In this document: one piece after another, positions 16,372-24,652 of the stretch
How the letters are laid out: each line of letters starts with the position of its first letter
Numbering within the stretch: the first letter of the stretch is position 1
From: MAG-121220-bin8 sp964433845
GTDB lineage: Bacteria; Bacteroidota; Bacteroidia; Flavobacteriales; Flavobacteriaceae
NCBI GenBank assembly: GCA_964433845.1
Contig: CAYSTA010000013.1
Coordinates: 1-36,475, forward strand
Direction: 5' to 3'
DNA: 36,475 bases
The notes under the pieces: model-generated
What the model was told of the DNA's origin: nothing
What the model saw: only the letters and a program-made list of their open reading frames with translations
Database searches by the model: none
Position numbers and translations under genes: made by a program

Positions 16372-16908
16372 TTATGATTTAAAAAAACTAAAGCAGCATC
16401 CGCCATACTCTCTAGATTCAGAAAAGTTTTTAGTATTTTTTAATGAAATATTTTTTGAGTGTTCAATTATAAGTAACCCATCATTTTTTAACATATTTTT
16501 TTCAGCAATTAATAAAATTAATTGTTCATATTTTCCATTATCAATATCGTACGGTGGATCAGCAAAAATTATGTCAAAATGTTCATCACAAGACTTTAAA
16601 AATTTATACGTATCCTTTTTAACTGTCTTAATATTAAATGAAAATTCATTTGATATTGATTTTATAAAATTTATACATTTATTATTAATGTCTACACTAG
16701 TAATATTTTTAGAACCTCTTGAAGCAAATTCATAACTTATATTTCCTGTTCCAGCGAATATTTCAAGTACTATAGTATCTGATATATTGAACTTATTATT
16801 AAGAATATTAAATAATGCTTCTTTAGCTTGATCTGTCGTTGGTCTAACAAGAAGGTTTGTTGGTGCTTGAATTTTTCTTCCTTTATGTAATCCAGAAATT
16901 ATTCTCAT
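16372..16908 (-). CDS. rsmD: 16S rRNA (guanine966-N2)-methyltransferase RsmD
   Basis: Makes m2G966 in 16S rRNA of the small subunit. Seen: the family opening MRIISGLHKGRKI, VRPTTDQAKEALFNIL (residues 21-36), SAM motif EIFAGTGNISYEFASRG, and the target-base motif DPPYD (117-121). The length of 178 is typical. Its ATG overlaps the TGA of the DUF3822 gene (ATGA), so the two are translationally coupled. The assignment is firm. Confidence 0.93.
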   Translation of the reverse strand: MRIISGLHKGRKIQAPTNLLVRPTTDQAKEALFNILNNKFNISDTIVLEIFAGTGNISYEFASRGSKNITSVDINNKCINFIKSISNEFSFNIKTVKKDTYKFLKSCDEHFDIIFADPPYDIDNGKYEQLILLIAEKNMLKNDGLLIIEHSKNISLKNTKNFSESREYGGCCFSFFKS

Positions 16909-17738
16909 ATGATAAGAAAATCTATTTCTTTATCATTTACTTCCAAATTAAATTTATGAATATAACTTTCTTTAAAGTCAATTATTTCTACATTTGAAAT
17001 AAATTTTGAAATTAATAAATAAGCGTCATTTTTGATATCAATTTTTCCAATTAAATAAAGTTTAGATTTATTACTATCTATTTTATTTTGTTCTATAACA
17101 AAAAGCAAAAAATATAGAATATCTTCTTTCTTACTAAAATCAAAATTATTGTAATATAAGAGCTTATTTTTTTTAATTATTAATACTTGGAAACTCTCTT
17201 CCTGTAATTTTACGTATAAACAGGACTCTTTCTCTTTATTATACTTAATTAGTTTTTTGATTAATAAAGTTGAATAATGATAGAAATTGAATGAACCAAA
17301 ATTATCTAAAATATAATTGTTTACATTAACATAAGGGAGATAGACATTTACTGCATCAATTTCTTCAATAAAATCGTGGGCAGCAAAATCATTTTCTAGC
17401 AATTTGGAGTTAAACTTTAGGTAATCTAAACTTAATTTCTCTTCAAAAAGATTGTTAGGAACTAATGAAGATAGTTTATTACAAATAATAAGTTTAACAT
17501 CAATAATATTTGATTGATCAATTTCAGATTCATTCAAAATTGAATCTAATTTTTTAGAAAGATTTTCAGGTACAATTTTTTTGTCGAAATTATAATGAAA
17601 ATATTGAACTATAGTGTTATCTACTGAATTTGATAGAACTAATGTAGCGCTGAGAGAACTGAGCTTTATTGTAAGTAAATTACTAGGGTTTATTTTAATT
17701 TCTTGCGATTGCATCATAGGTTGTTGGCCAATTACCAT
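16905..17738 (-). CDS. DUF3822 family protein
   Basis: I recognise this as DUF3822 from its position between an unknown membrane protein and rsmD and from its general pattern; no catalytic motif is visible. It has no signal peptide and so should be cytoplasmic. The order of strands and helices (a strand-rich start LLTIKLSSLSATLVLSN, later SCLYVKLQEESFQVLIIKKNKLL followed by a long helix and KLYLIGKI) resembles two halves of an actin-like (ASKHA/PilM-like) fold, but this is inference. The ATG at 17738 overlaps the upstream gene by 44 bases; the tandem ATGs at 17717 and 17714 reduce that to about 20 and may be the real start. The function is unknown. Confidence 0.75.
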   Translation of the reverse strand: MVIGQQPMMQSQEIKINPSNLLTIKLSSLSATLVLSNSVDNTIVQYFHYNFDKKIVPENLSKKLDSILNESEIDQSNIIDVKLIICNKLSSLVPNNLFEEKLSLDYLKFNSKLLENDFAAHDFIEEIDAVNVYLPYVNVNNYILDNFGSFNFYHYSTLLIKKLIKYNKEKESCLYVKLQEESFQVLIIKKNKLLYYNNFDFSKKEDILYFLLFVIEQNKIDSNKSKLYLIGKIDIKNDAYLLISKFISNVEIIDFKESYIHKFNLEVNDKEIDFLII

Positions 17739-18363
17739 TGGAACTAACCTCTGTTAGTGATCCTAAAACAATATCAGGACCATTTACACCATCAACAGAC
17801 ATTAATCCTTTTTCTTGTTTAAGAAGATCTTTATTTTGATCAAATAAAACAATGTCTTTTGAAACTCTTACCTCAAAAACAGGAACATTATATCCGTTTT
17901 TATCAATTATATCAGCTTTGATCTTAAAGTTTTCATTGATTCCTTGTATTGGCACTTGAGCCATATTTTTATATCGGTTGGAGTTTCCAAATAAAGAATC
18001 TTTAACTGAAGCAAAACCTAATGTATCAACAACTATAACTTCTTTTAACATATCAATTCTGAAAGTTCTATTATATTCTAAATAACTTGAATCTCTTTTT
18101 TGAATCAATGTATATTGAGCGGTGTCGACAAAATTGACTAAACTATCAAAATTATCACAATAAATACCGTTTACACTTTTATAGGCAATTTGAGCATTAC
18201 GTATATCTTTTAATCTATCAATCACTTTTAAATATCTTTCATTTTTCACTTTGTTAAACTCAATAGGTCCATTAATTGAACCATAAACCTTGTAAGCAAA
18301 AATTATTATAAGGAGCCAAAGAACCCCTTTAATAATTCTCATATATTTTGTAATGAATTCCAT
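17695..18363 (-). CDS. pseudopilin-like single-pass membrane protein, unknown function
   Basis: Not recognised as a named family. Seen: a short basic N-terminus, one transmembrane helix at about 9-27 (IIKGVLWLLIIIFAYKVYG), then a helix DRLKDIRNAQIAYKSVNGIY and a beta-rich domain. The pattern of an N-terminal helix followed by IRNAQxAYKxxNGxY resembles the globular start of type II pseudopilins, without the prepilin Gly/Phe-Thr-x-x-Glu cleavage motif. It is 222 residues long, heads the operon with DUF3822 and rsmD, and is divergent from the RecD-like helicase gene. Most of the protein should face the periplasm. The role is unknown; its coupling to a possibly actin-like DUF3822 protein is the only hint. 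Confidence 0.75.
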   Translation of the reverse strand: MEFITKYMRIIKGVLWLLIIIFAYKVYGSINGPIEFNKVKNERYLKVIDRLKDIRNAQIAYKSVNGIYCDNFDSLVNFVDTAQYTLIQKRDSSYLEYNRTFRIDMLKEVIVVDTLGFASVKDSLFGNSNRYKNMAQVPIQGINENFKIKADIIDKNGYNVPVFEVRVSKDIVLFDQNKDLLKQEKGLMSVDGVNGPDIVLGSLTEVSSNGNWPTTYDAIARN

Positions 18364-18385
18364 TTTATAATTAATTATATTTAGG

Positions 18386-18393
18386 CAAAACTA
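18386..18393 (-). promoter_or_regulatory. -7 promoter box for the pseudopilin-like/DUF3822/rsmD operon
   Basis: On the minus strand this reads TAGTTTTG, an exact TAnnTTTG match, 22 bases before the ATG at 18363, giving a leader of about 16 bases. A TTTTG lies 14 bases further upstream, closer than the usual -33 spacing. Confidence 0.35.
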
Positions 18394-18452
18394 CAATTTT
18401 TTTTTTTCAAAAGTTAATAATAATAATAGGATTATTTAAATAATAATATACA

Positions 18453-19847
18453 ATGAATTCACCAGAATTTGAAAAATTACTTTTGAATGATTTTAAGTTT
18501 AATGCAACTAAAGATCAAAAATTAGCTATACAGCATATAAGTTATTTTTTATCTAATAAATGTAATAGTAATTTATTTTTATTAAAAGGTTATGCTGGTA
18601 CTGGAAAAACCGCTTTAATGAAAACATTAGTAGAAAATTTAGGTTTTATAAAAATGAATTATTGTCTACTAGCTCCAACTGGAAGAGCAGCAAAGGTCTT
18701 ATCGAAATATACAGATAAAAAAGCTTCTACTATTCATAGAAAGATTTATTATTCAAAAGTTGATAAGTCAGGAAATTTTAAATCTATTTTAAAAAAGAAT
18801 AAAATGAATAATACTTTATTTATTATAGATGAAGCGTCTATGATTTCAGATTTTTCTAATTCTGTAGAATTTTTCAACAAAAACTCCTTCTTAAAAGATG
18901 TTATTGAATTCATAAATTTTAAATCTAATTCAAAATTAATTTTTTTGGGAGATACTGCTCAATTACCTCCAGTAAATCAAACTATAAGCCCAGCCCTTGA
19001 TTCTAAATTTTTAAAAAATACCTATAATTTAAATATTGATGAATTTGAAATCAGTGATGTTGTACGTCAAACAGAAGAATCTGGCATTCTTTTTAACGCA
19101 ACAGTCATAAGAAATAATATAGTTAATAATAATTTTAATTTTTCCTTTAAGAATTTTGCCGATATAAAGTATCTATTAGATGGTTTTGAAATTCAAGAAT
19201 CAATTGAATCCACTTTTAATGAAATTGGAATAGGTAACTCAATTATTATTGTACGTTCTAATAAGCGTGCAAATCAATATAATCAACAGATAAGAAAGAC
19301 AATTTTGTCATTTCATAATAAGGTTTGTGCTGGTGATTTATTGATGATTACAAAAAACAATTATTTCTGGACATCTCCAGATTCTGAAATACCTTTCTTA
19401 GCAAACGGAGATATTATTGAAATAATAGAGATATATAAAATCAGAGAATTATATGGTTTTGAATTTGCTGAAGTAAAAATTAAAATGGTTGATTATGTTG
19501 ATGTAGAAGCATTTGATACTACAATTATATTGGATACATTGAATTCAGATTTGCCATCTCTTTCATATGAACAATCTAATCTTTTATACCAGGAAATTCA
19601 AAAAGATTATTTTAATATAAAATCAAAATATAAGAAGTTCATTAAAACAAAAGAAAATCCTTTTTTTAATGCCCTTCATGTTAAGTTTTCTTATTCAATA
19701 ACATGTCATAAAGCGCAAGGCGGTCAATGGCCTGTTGTTTTTATTGAAAAGCCATATTTAAAGGATGGTCCAGATCTTGATTATATGAGATGGTTGTATA
19801 CAGCAGTAACCAGGGCTGAAAGTAAACTTTATTTAATTGGTTTTTAA
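18453..19847 (+). CDS. RecD-like SF1 DNA helicase (AAA family ATPase)
   Basis: An ATP-driven 5'-3' DNA helicase of the RecD/Dda/Pif1 branch. Seen: Walker A GYAGTGKT (46-53), motif Ia APTGRAAKVLS, Walker B LFIIDEASMIS (122-132), motif III LGDTAQLPPV, motif IV-like DVVRQTEESGIL, the C-terminal UvrD_C_2 motif TCHKAQGGQW and motif VI YTAVTRAESKLYLIGF at the very end. At 464 residues it lacks the long N-terminal region of true RecD2 and the RecBCD context. It is divergent from the pseudopilin-like operon and followed by a putative terminator. A general repair or replication-restart role is likely; the family is certain, the pathway inferred. Confidence 0.9.
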   Translation: MNSPEFEKLLLNDFKFNATKDQKLAIQHISYFLSNKCNSNLFLLKGYAGTGKTALMKTLVENLGFIKMNYCLLAPTGRAAKVLSKYTDKKASTIHRKIYYSKVDKSGNFKSILKKNKMNNTLFIIDEASMISDFSNSVEFFNKNSFLKDVIEFINFKSNSKLIFLGDTAQLPPVNQTISPALDSKFLKNTYNLNIDEFEISDVVRQTEESGILFNATVIRNNIVNNNFNFSFKNFADIKYLLDGFEIQESIESTFNEIGIGNSIIIVRSNKRANQYNQQIRKTILSFHNKVCAGDLLMITKNNYFWTSPDSEIPFLANGDIIEIIEIYKIRELYGFEFAEVKIKMVDYVDVEAFDTTIILDTLNSDLPSLSYEQSNLLYQEIQKDYFNIKSKYKKFIKTKENPFFNALHVKFSYSITCHKAQGGQWPVVFIEKPYLKDGPDLDYMRWLYTAVTRAESKLYLIGF

Positions 19848-19848
19848 T

Positions 19849-19868
19849 AAAAATATAGCTGTATTTTT
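19849..19868 (+). terminator. putative intrinsic terminator after the helicase gene
   Basis: AAAAATAT (19849-19856) pairs with GTATTTTT (19861-19868) around an AGCT loop, two bases after the helicase stop. The stem is almost wholly A-T with one G-T pair, and the T-rich 3' arm doubles as the U tract. It is weak but well placed between helicase and kdsB. Confidence 0.35.
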
Positions 19869-19883
19869 ATAAAAAATTAGTCC

Positions 19884-20609
19884 ATGAAAACTATAGCGAT
19901 GATTCCAGCGAGAATAGATTCTGTTAGGCTTCCTGGGAAATTAATGATGGATTTAGGTGGAATGCCAATAATATTGAGAACCTATAAAAATGCATTAAAC
20001 ACAAAATTATTTGAAAAAGTATACGTTGTAACGGATTCTAAAGTTATATATGACTTAATTAATGATAATGGGGGGGATGTTTTTATGAGTTCTATTCAAC
20101 ATACTTGTGGATCGGATAGAATTGCAGAATTTGCTCCAAAAATAGATGCAGACTTAATAGTAAATATTCAAGGAGACGAACCTTTTATTGATAGAATAAG
20201 TCTTGAAAAATTAATAAAAGTATTTTATGATGATACTCTTAAAAAAATTGATTTAGGATCTCTTATGCAATCCATTAAAGCTAATGAAATAAAGGATCCA
20301 AATAATGTAAAAGTTGTAGTAGATAGTGAAAATTTTGCAATATATTTTTCTAGATCAATAATTCCTTTTAATAGATCTAAGGATAATATAAAATATTTTA
20401 AACATATTGGAGTTTATGCATTTAGAAAGCAAAGTTTGATAGATTTTTATAATTCAGAACCAACTCCGCTTGAAAAGTCTGAAAAACTAGAGCAATTGAG
20501 ATATATTGAGAAAGGTAAAAAAATAAAAATGATTTATACAAACTATAATGGCATTGGTATAGATGTGATGGATGATTTAATTAATGCTAGAAAAATTATT
20601 AATGCATAG
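19884..20609 (+). CDS. kdsB: 3-deoxy-manno-octulosonate cytidylyltransferase (CMP-Kdo synthetase)
   Basis: Activates Kdo as CMP-Kdo for addition to lipid A in the cytoplasm, so the cell makes Gram-negative lipopolysaccharide. Seen: the nucleotide-binding opening MIPARIDSVRLPGKLMMDLG, the VVTDSKVIYDLI segment, the family signature HTCGSDRIAE, and VNIQGDEPFI with the metal-binding Asp. The length of 241 is typical and all recognisable motifs are intact. Its last codons overlap the start of an acyltransferase gene. A transferase of another sialic-acid-type sugar is unlikely given the HTCGSDRIAE motif. Confidence 0.94.
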   Translation: MKTIAMIPARIDSVRLPGKLMMDLGGMPIILRTYKNALNTKLFEKVYVVTDSKVIYDLINDNGGDVFMSSIQHTCGSDRIAEFAPKIDADLIVNIQGDEPFIDRISLEKLIKVFYDDTLKKIDLGSLMQSIKANEIKDPNNVKVVVDSENFAIYFSRSIIPFNRSKDNIKYFKHIGVYAFRKQSLIDFYNSEPTPLEKSEKLEQLRYIEKGKKIKMIYTNYNGIGIDVMDDLINARKIINA

Positions 20610-21138
20610 ACTAGCAAAATTTGTTCTTTTCAAGATATTAAAATGGAAAATATTAGATGATTATAAACTTCCAAAAAAATGTATTCTTATTGTAGCTCCA
20701 CATACACATTGGAAAGATCTCGTTTATGGTATAATTATTAGAGAAGCTATGAATCAAGAAATCAATTTCATAGGTAAAAAAGAATTATTTAAATTTCCTT
20801 TCGGATTTTTCTTTAGAATGATGGGAGGTAAGCCAGTAGATAGAGGAAGTAATTCAAATACTGTAGAGATTATAGCAAAAATGTTTAAAAATAATAATCA
20901 ATTCAGACTAGTAATATCTCCTGAAGGAACTAGAAAGAAAGTTGAAAAATGGAAAACAGGCTTTTATTATATATCAAAAAAAGCTGATGTTCCAATTATT
21001 AGTGCAACATTAAATTTTAAAGAGAAAAACACGAGAATTTCCAAACCATTTTATCCAACTAATAATATTGAGGAAGATTTTAAGAAATTAAAACTTTTTT
21101 TTAGAGGAGTTAAAGGAAAAGTTGAAGAATTTTCATAA
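20602..21138 (+). CDS. lysophospholipid acyltransferase (PlsC-like) family protein
   Basis: Seen: the acyltransferase motif HX4D in APHTHWKDLVYG (H and D are residues 34 and 39 from the ATG at 20602), KKELFKFPFGFFFRMMGGKPVDRG (motif II region) and SPEGTRKK (motif III), in the right order in a compact 178-residue protein with no clear transmembrane helix. In-frame ATGs occur at 20584 and 20602; 20602 is preferred because MHRLAKFVLFKILKW resembles the usual start and the overlap with kdsB falls to 8 bases. It is probably cotranscribed with kdsB, which hints at membrane lipid or lipid A work, but the substrate is unknown. It ends two bases before the stop of the convergent yebC. Confidence 0.85.
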   Translation: MHRLAKFVLFKILKWKILDDYKLPKKCILIVAPHTHWKDLVYGIIIREAMNQEINFIGKKELFKFPFGFFFRMMGGKPVDRGSNSNTVEIIAKMFKNNNQFRLVISPEGTRKKVEKWKTGFYYISKKADVPIISATLNFKEKNTRISKPFYPTNNIEEDFKKLKLFFRGVKGKVEEFS

Positions 21139-21140
21139 AC

Positions 21141-21845
21141 TTAACCCATATTATGAAACACATTTTGAACATCATCATTCTCTATAATCTTTTCTATTAA
21201 GATATTTACTTCTTCTTTTTTATCTTCATTTAAGATTTTTAATTGTTTTGGAATTCTTTCAAAATCTGAAGATATAATTTCTATTTTTCTACGTTCTAAT
21301 TCTTTTTGAATTAACCCATAGTTTTCAAATGGCGAATATATTAGTATCTCATTTTTTTCTCTAATTACTTCATCAACACCAAAATCAATTAAATCAAGCT
21401 CTAATTCTTCAATATCAAGTTCTGTTTTAATTTTAAAATGACATAATCTATCAAACATGAATTCTACACATCCTGCCGTTCCTAAGCTTCCATTATATTT
21501 ATTAAAATAACTTCTAATATTTGCAACGGTTCTATTGTTATTATCACTTGTAGTTTCAACAATTATTGCAATACCATTTGGACCATATCCTTCAAATAAT
21601 ATTTCTTTATAATTTTCTGAAGATTTTTCTGATGCTTTTTTAATAGCTCTTTCAATATTATCCTTTGGCATATTAGCAGCTTTAGCATTCTGGATTATAG
21701 CTCTTAATTTTGAATTTGATTCAGGAGATGTGCCTCCATCTTTAACAGCCATAACAATGTCTTTACCAATCCTAGTAAAGGTTTTAGCCATTGCTGACCA
21801 ACGTTTCATTTTTCTAGCCTTTCTGAATTCGAATGCCCTTCCCAT
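21141..21845 (-). CDS. yebC: YebC/PmpR family protein (translation/transcription factor)
   Basis: Seen: the family opening MGRAFEFRKARKMKRW with SAMAKTFTRIGKDI, ESNSKLRAIIQNAKAANMPK and the signature EGYGPNGIAIIVE...DNNNRTVANIR, followed by SYFNKYNGSLGTAGCVEFMFD. The length of 234 is typical. Members were named as DNA-binding regulators; recent work also links some to relief of ribosome stalling at proline runs, so either role is possible here. It lies 11 bases after gcvT in one operon, an arrangement I recall from other flavobacteria. Confidence 0.92.
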   Translation of the reverse strand: MGRAFEFRKARKMKRWSAMAKTFTRIGKDIVMAVKDGGTSPESNSKLRAIIQNAKAANMPKDNIERAIKKASEKSSENYKEILFEGYGPNGIAIIVETTSDNNNRTVANIRSYFNKYNGSLGTAGCVEFMFDRLCHFKIKTELDIEELELDLIDFGVDEVIREKNEILIYSPFENYGLIQKELERRKIEIISSDFERIPKQLKILNEDKKEEVNILIEKIIENDDVQNVFHNMG

Positions 21846-21856
21846 ACTTTAATTAA

Positions 21857-22942
21857 TCAGGTTTTAACAAATGGAATTTTAACTATGGAAGCTTTAACCA
21901 TTTTATTTCTAATTTCTATATTTAATGATGTGCCTAATTTTGAATTTATTGTATTAACATAACCTAAGCCAATTCCTTTCTTTATAGAAGGTGACATAGT
22001 TCCAGAAGTTACAATTCCAATTTTATTCTCTTCTTGATCATATATGTGATAGTCTTTTCTTGGAATTCCTCTTTCCTCTAATTGGAAACCAATAAGTTTT
22101 TTTTCAGTTCCATTATTAATTGAATTAATAATAGGATTTTTCCCTATAAAATCTTTATCTGTTTTTGTAATCCACTTTAATCCAGCTTCAATTGGATTTG
22201 TATTGGAATTTATTTCGTTTCCATATAAACAATAACCCATTTCAAGCCTTAGAGTGTCTCTTGCAGCTAATCCTATGGGTTTTAAATCAAATTCTTTCCC
22301 AATATCAAATAGTACGTTCCAAATACCGATTGCGTCATGATTATTACAATATATTTCAAACCCTCCTGATCCCGTGTATCCAGTTGTTGAAATTATTACA
22401 TTTTTATATTTATTTAATCCTGTTTTTAAAAAGCTATAATTACTTAAAGATTTAACATCAAATTTTACTATTTTTTCTAACAAATCATATGATTTTGGAC
22501 CTTGTAAGGCCAATAATGACATTTTATCTGATTTATTTTCTAGTTTATTATTATATTTTTTGTTTTGAAGTTTAATCCAATTCCAATCTTTTTCAATATT
22601 ACCCGCATTAACAACTAACATGTATTCTTTTTCATTAAACTTATATACAATTAAGTCATCAATTATTCCACCATTTTCATCAGTCATACAATTATATTGA
22701 GCTTTCCCATCTAAAATTTTAGTTATGTCATTAGTACATATTAATTGTAATAGATTAGTTGCATTTTCACCTCTTAAAAAAAACTCTCCCATGTGAGAAA
22801 CATCAAAAAGTCCTACATTTTTCCTTACATGCAAATGTTCAACATTAATTCCTTCATATTGAACAGGCATCAAAAAACCTGAAAATGGAATTATTTTTGC
22901 TCCTTTATTAACATGTTCTTTATAGAGAATAGTTTTTTTCAT
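21857..22942 (-). CDS. gcvT: glycine cleavage system aminomethyltransferase (T protein)
   Basis: Transfers the C1 unit from aminomethyl-lipoyl H protein to tetrahydrofolate, releasing ammonia. Seen: the N-terminal GCV_T domain with PFSGFLMPVQYEG, VGLFDVSHMGEF and TGYTGSGGFEIYC, then GLAARDTLRLEMGYCLYGNEI and the C-terminal barrel with VTSGTMSPSIKKGIGLGYV. The length of 361 is usual. The genes for the P and H proteins are not in the window. It is divergent from the M1 peptidase and cotranscribed with yebC. Confidence 0.95.
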   Translation of the reverse strand: MKKTILYKEHVNKGAKIIPFSGFLMPVQYEGINVEHLHVRKNVGLFDVSHMGEFFLRGENATNLLQLICTNDITKILDGKAQYNCMTDENGGIIDDLIVYKFNEKEYMLVVNAGNIEKDWNWIKLQNKKYNNKLENKSDKMSLLALQGPKSYDLLEKIVKFDVKSLSNYSFLKTGLNKYKNVIISTTGYTGSGGFEIYCNNHDAIGIWNVLFDIGKEFDLKPIGLAARDTLRLEMGYCLYGNEINSNTNPIEAGLKWITKTDKDFIGKNPIINSINNGTEKKLIGFQLEERGIPRKDYHIYDQEENKIGIVTSGTMSPSIKKGIGLGYVNTINSKLGTSLNIEIRNKMVKASIVKIPFVKT

Positions 22943-23001
22943 ATTTAATTTAATTATGTGTAAATTACGTAGAAAATTATATACTTTACAATTAAATAAT
23001 C

Positions 23002-24642
23002 ATGAACAATAAGTTTTTTTTCTTTCTCTTTTCTTTTTTTATTTTAACTTCAATTTATACCCAAGAAATTAATGCTGAAATATCTAATTTTACTAAACAA
23101 GATACATTAAGAGGGTCTATTACTAAAGAAAGGATTTGGTGGGATTTAACTTATTATCATCTAGATATAGTAGTTGACCCTGAAAAAAGAACTATTTCTG
23201 GATCAAATGAAATTAGTTATACTGTTCTGGATTCATATAACGAAATGCAAATCGATTTACAGTCGCCCCTTTTGTTAACAAAAGCTGAACAAAATGGTCA
23301 ATCTTTAAAAATAAGACATGTAGGTAATGCACATTTTATTACTTTAAAAAACAAACAAACTGTAGGTTCCAAACAAAAAATAAAAGTTTATTATGAGGGT
23401 GTCCCTAGAAAAGCAGTTAGAGCTCCTTGGGATGGTGGTATATCTTGGGAAAGAGATATGAATGGGAATCATTTCATAGCATCTTCTTGCCAAGGTTTAG
23501 GTGCTAGTGTATGGTGGCCAAATAAGGATCATATGTATGATGAAGTAGAAGGAATGCTTATAAGTGTAAATGTTCCAAATGGATTAATGAATGTATCTAA
23601 TGGTAGATTAATAAATGTTGAAGAAAAAGAAAATACTAAAACATATCATTGGAAAGTTGAAAATCCAATAAATAATTACGGTGTTAACATTAATATAGCT
23701 GACTATGTTAATTTTTCTGAGATATATCAAGGTGAGTTAGGAGATTTAGATATGGATTATTATGTTTTAAGGGATAATTTAGAAAAAGCAAAAATTCATT
23801 TCAAAGATGCTATTAAAACCATGCAAGCATTTGAACATTGGTTTGGACCTTATCCTTTTTATGAAGACAGTTTTAAGCTTGTTGAAGTTCCTTATTTAGG
23901 AATGGAACATCAAAGCTCTGTAACATATGGAAATAAATATAAAAAAGGTTATTTAGGAAGAGATCTTTCTGGAACAGGGTGGGGTTTAAAATTTGATTTT
24001 ATAATTATTCATGAAACTGGACACGAATGGTTTGCTAATAATATTACATATAAAGACATTGCAGATATGTGGATTCATGAAGGTTTTACAGCATATTCTG
24101 AAAATCTTTTTTTAGATTATCATCTTGGAAAGCAAGCTTCATCTGAATATGTCATTGGAACTAGGAGGGGAATAGGTAATAAAAAACCAATTATTGGCAC
24201 TTATAATGTAAATAAAAGAGGATCCGGTGATATGTACCCAAAAGGAGCTAATCTTTTACACACTTTAAGACAATTAACAGGTGATGATAATAAATGGAGA
24301 GAGATTTTAAGAGGATTAAATAAAGACTTTTATCATCAAACTGTTAATACTTCTCAAATTGAAAATTATATTGCTAAAAAAATGAAGATGGATTTAAAAC
24401 CATTTTTTAATCAATATTTAAGAGATGTTCGAATACCTGTTTTGGAACATAAAATTGAAAAAAATATTTTAAAATATAAATGGACTAATGTTGTAGATGG
24501 TTTTGAAATGCCCATGGAAATAATTGTAGATGAAAAAAGCAAGAAAATTTATCCTTCGTCAGAATGGAAAGAGATTAATTTAAATTCAGACAACTTTTCT
24601 TTTGACAAGAATTACTATGTTTTTACTAAATTGTTGAATTAA
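23002..24642 (+). CDS. exported M1 family zinc aminopeptidase
   Basis: Removes N-terminal amino acids from peptides outside the cytoplasm. Seen: a signal peptide (about 1-20, SIYTQ), an N-terminal saddle domain, the exopeptidase-type motif LGMEHQSS (300-307, in place of GAMEN), zinc motif HETGHEW (337-343) with the third ligand E360 in IHEGFTAY, and the transition-state Tyr in MYPKGANLL (Y412). All catalytic residues are intact. At 546 residues it is the short form without the C-terminal helical domain. Ten bases separate it from the S9 peptidase, so the two probably form a peptide-scavenging operon. Confidence 0.92.
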   Translation: MNNKFFFFLFSFFILTSIYTQEINAEISNFTKQDTLRGSITKERIWWDLTYYHLDIVVDPEKRTISGSNEISYTVLDSYNEMQIDLQSPLLLTKAEQNGQSLKIRHVGNAHFITLKNKQTVGSKQKIKVYYEGVPRKAVRAPWDGGISWERDMNGNHFIASSCQGLGASVWWPNKDHMYDEVEGMLISVNVPNGLMNVSNGRLINVEEKENTKTYHWKVENPINNYGVNINIADYVNFSEIYQGELGDLDMDYYVLRDNLEKAKIHFKDAIKTMQAFEHWFGPYPFYEDSFKLVEVPYLGMEHQSSVTYGNKYKKGYLGRDLSGTGWGLKFDFIIIHETGHEWFANNITYKDIADMWIHEGFTAYSENLFLDYHLGKQASSEYVIGTRRGIGNKKPIIGTYNVNKRGSGDMYPKGANLLHTLRQLTGDDNKWREILRGLNKDFYHQTVNTSQIENYIAKKMKMDLKPFFNQYLRDVRIPVLEHKIEKNILKYKWTNVVDGFEMPMEIIVDEKSKKIYPSSEWKEINLNSDNFSFDKNYYVFTKLLN

Positions 24643-24652
24643 ATATTTTATT

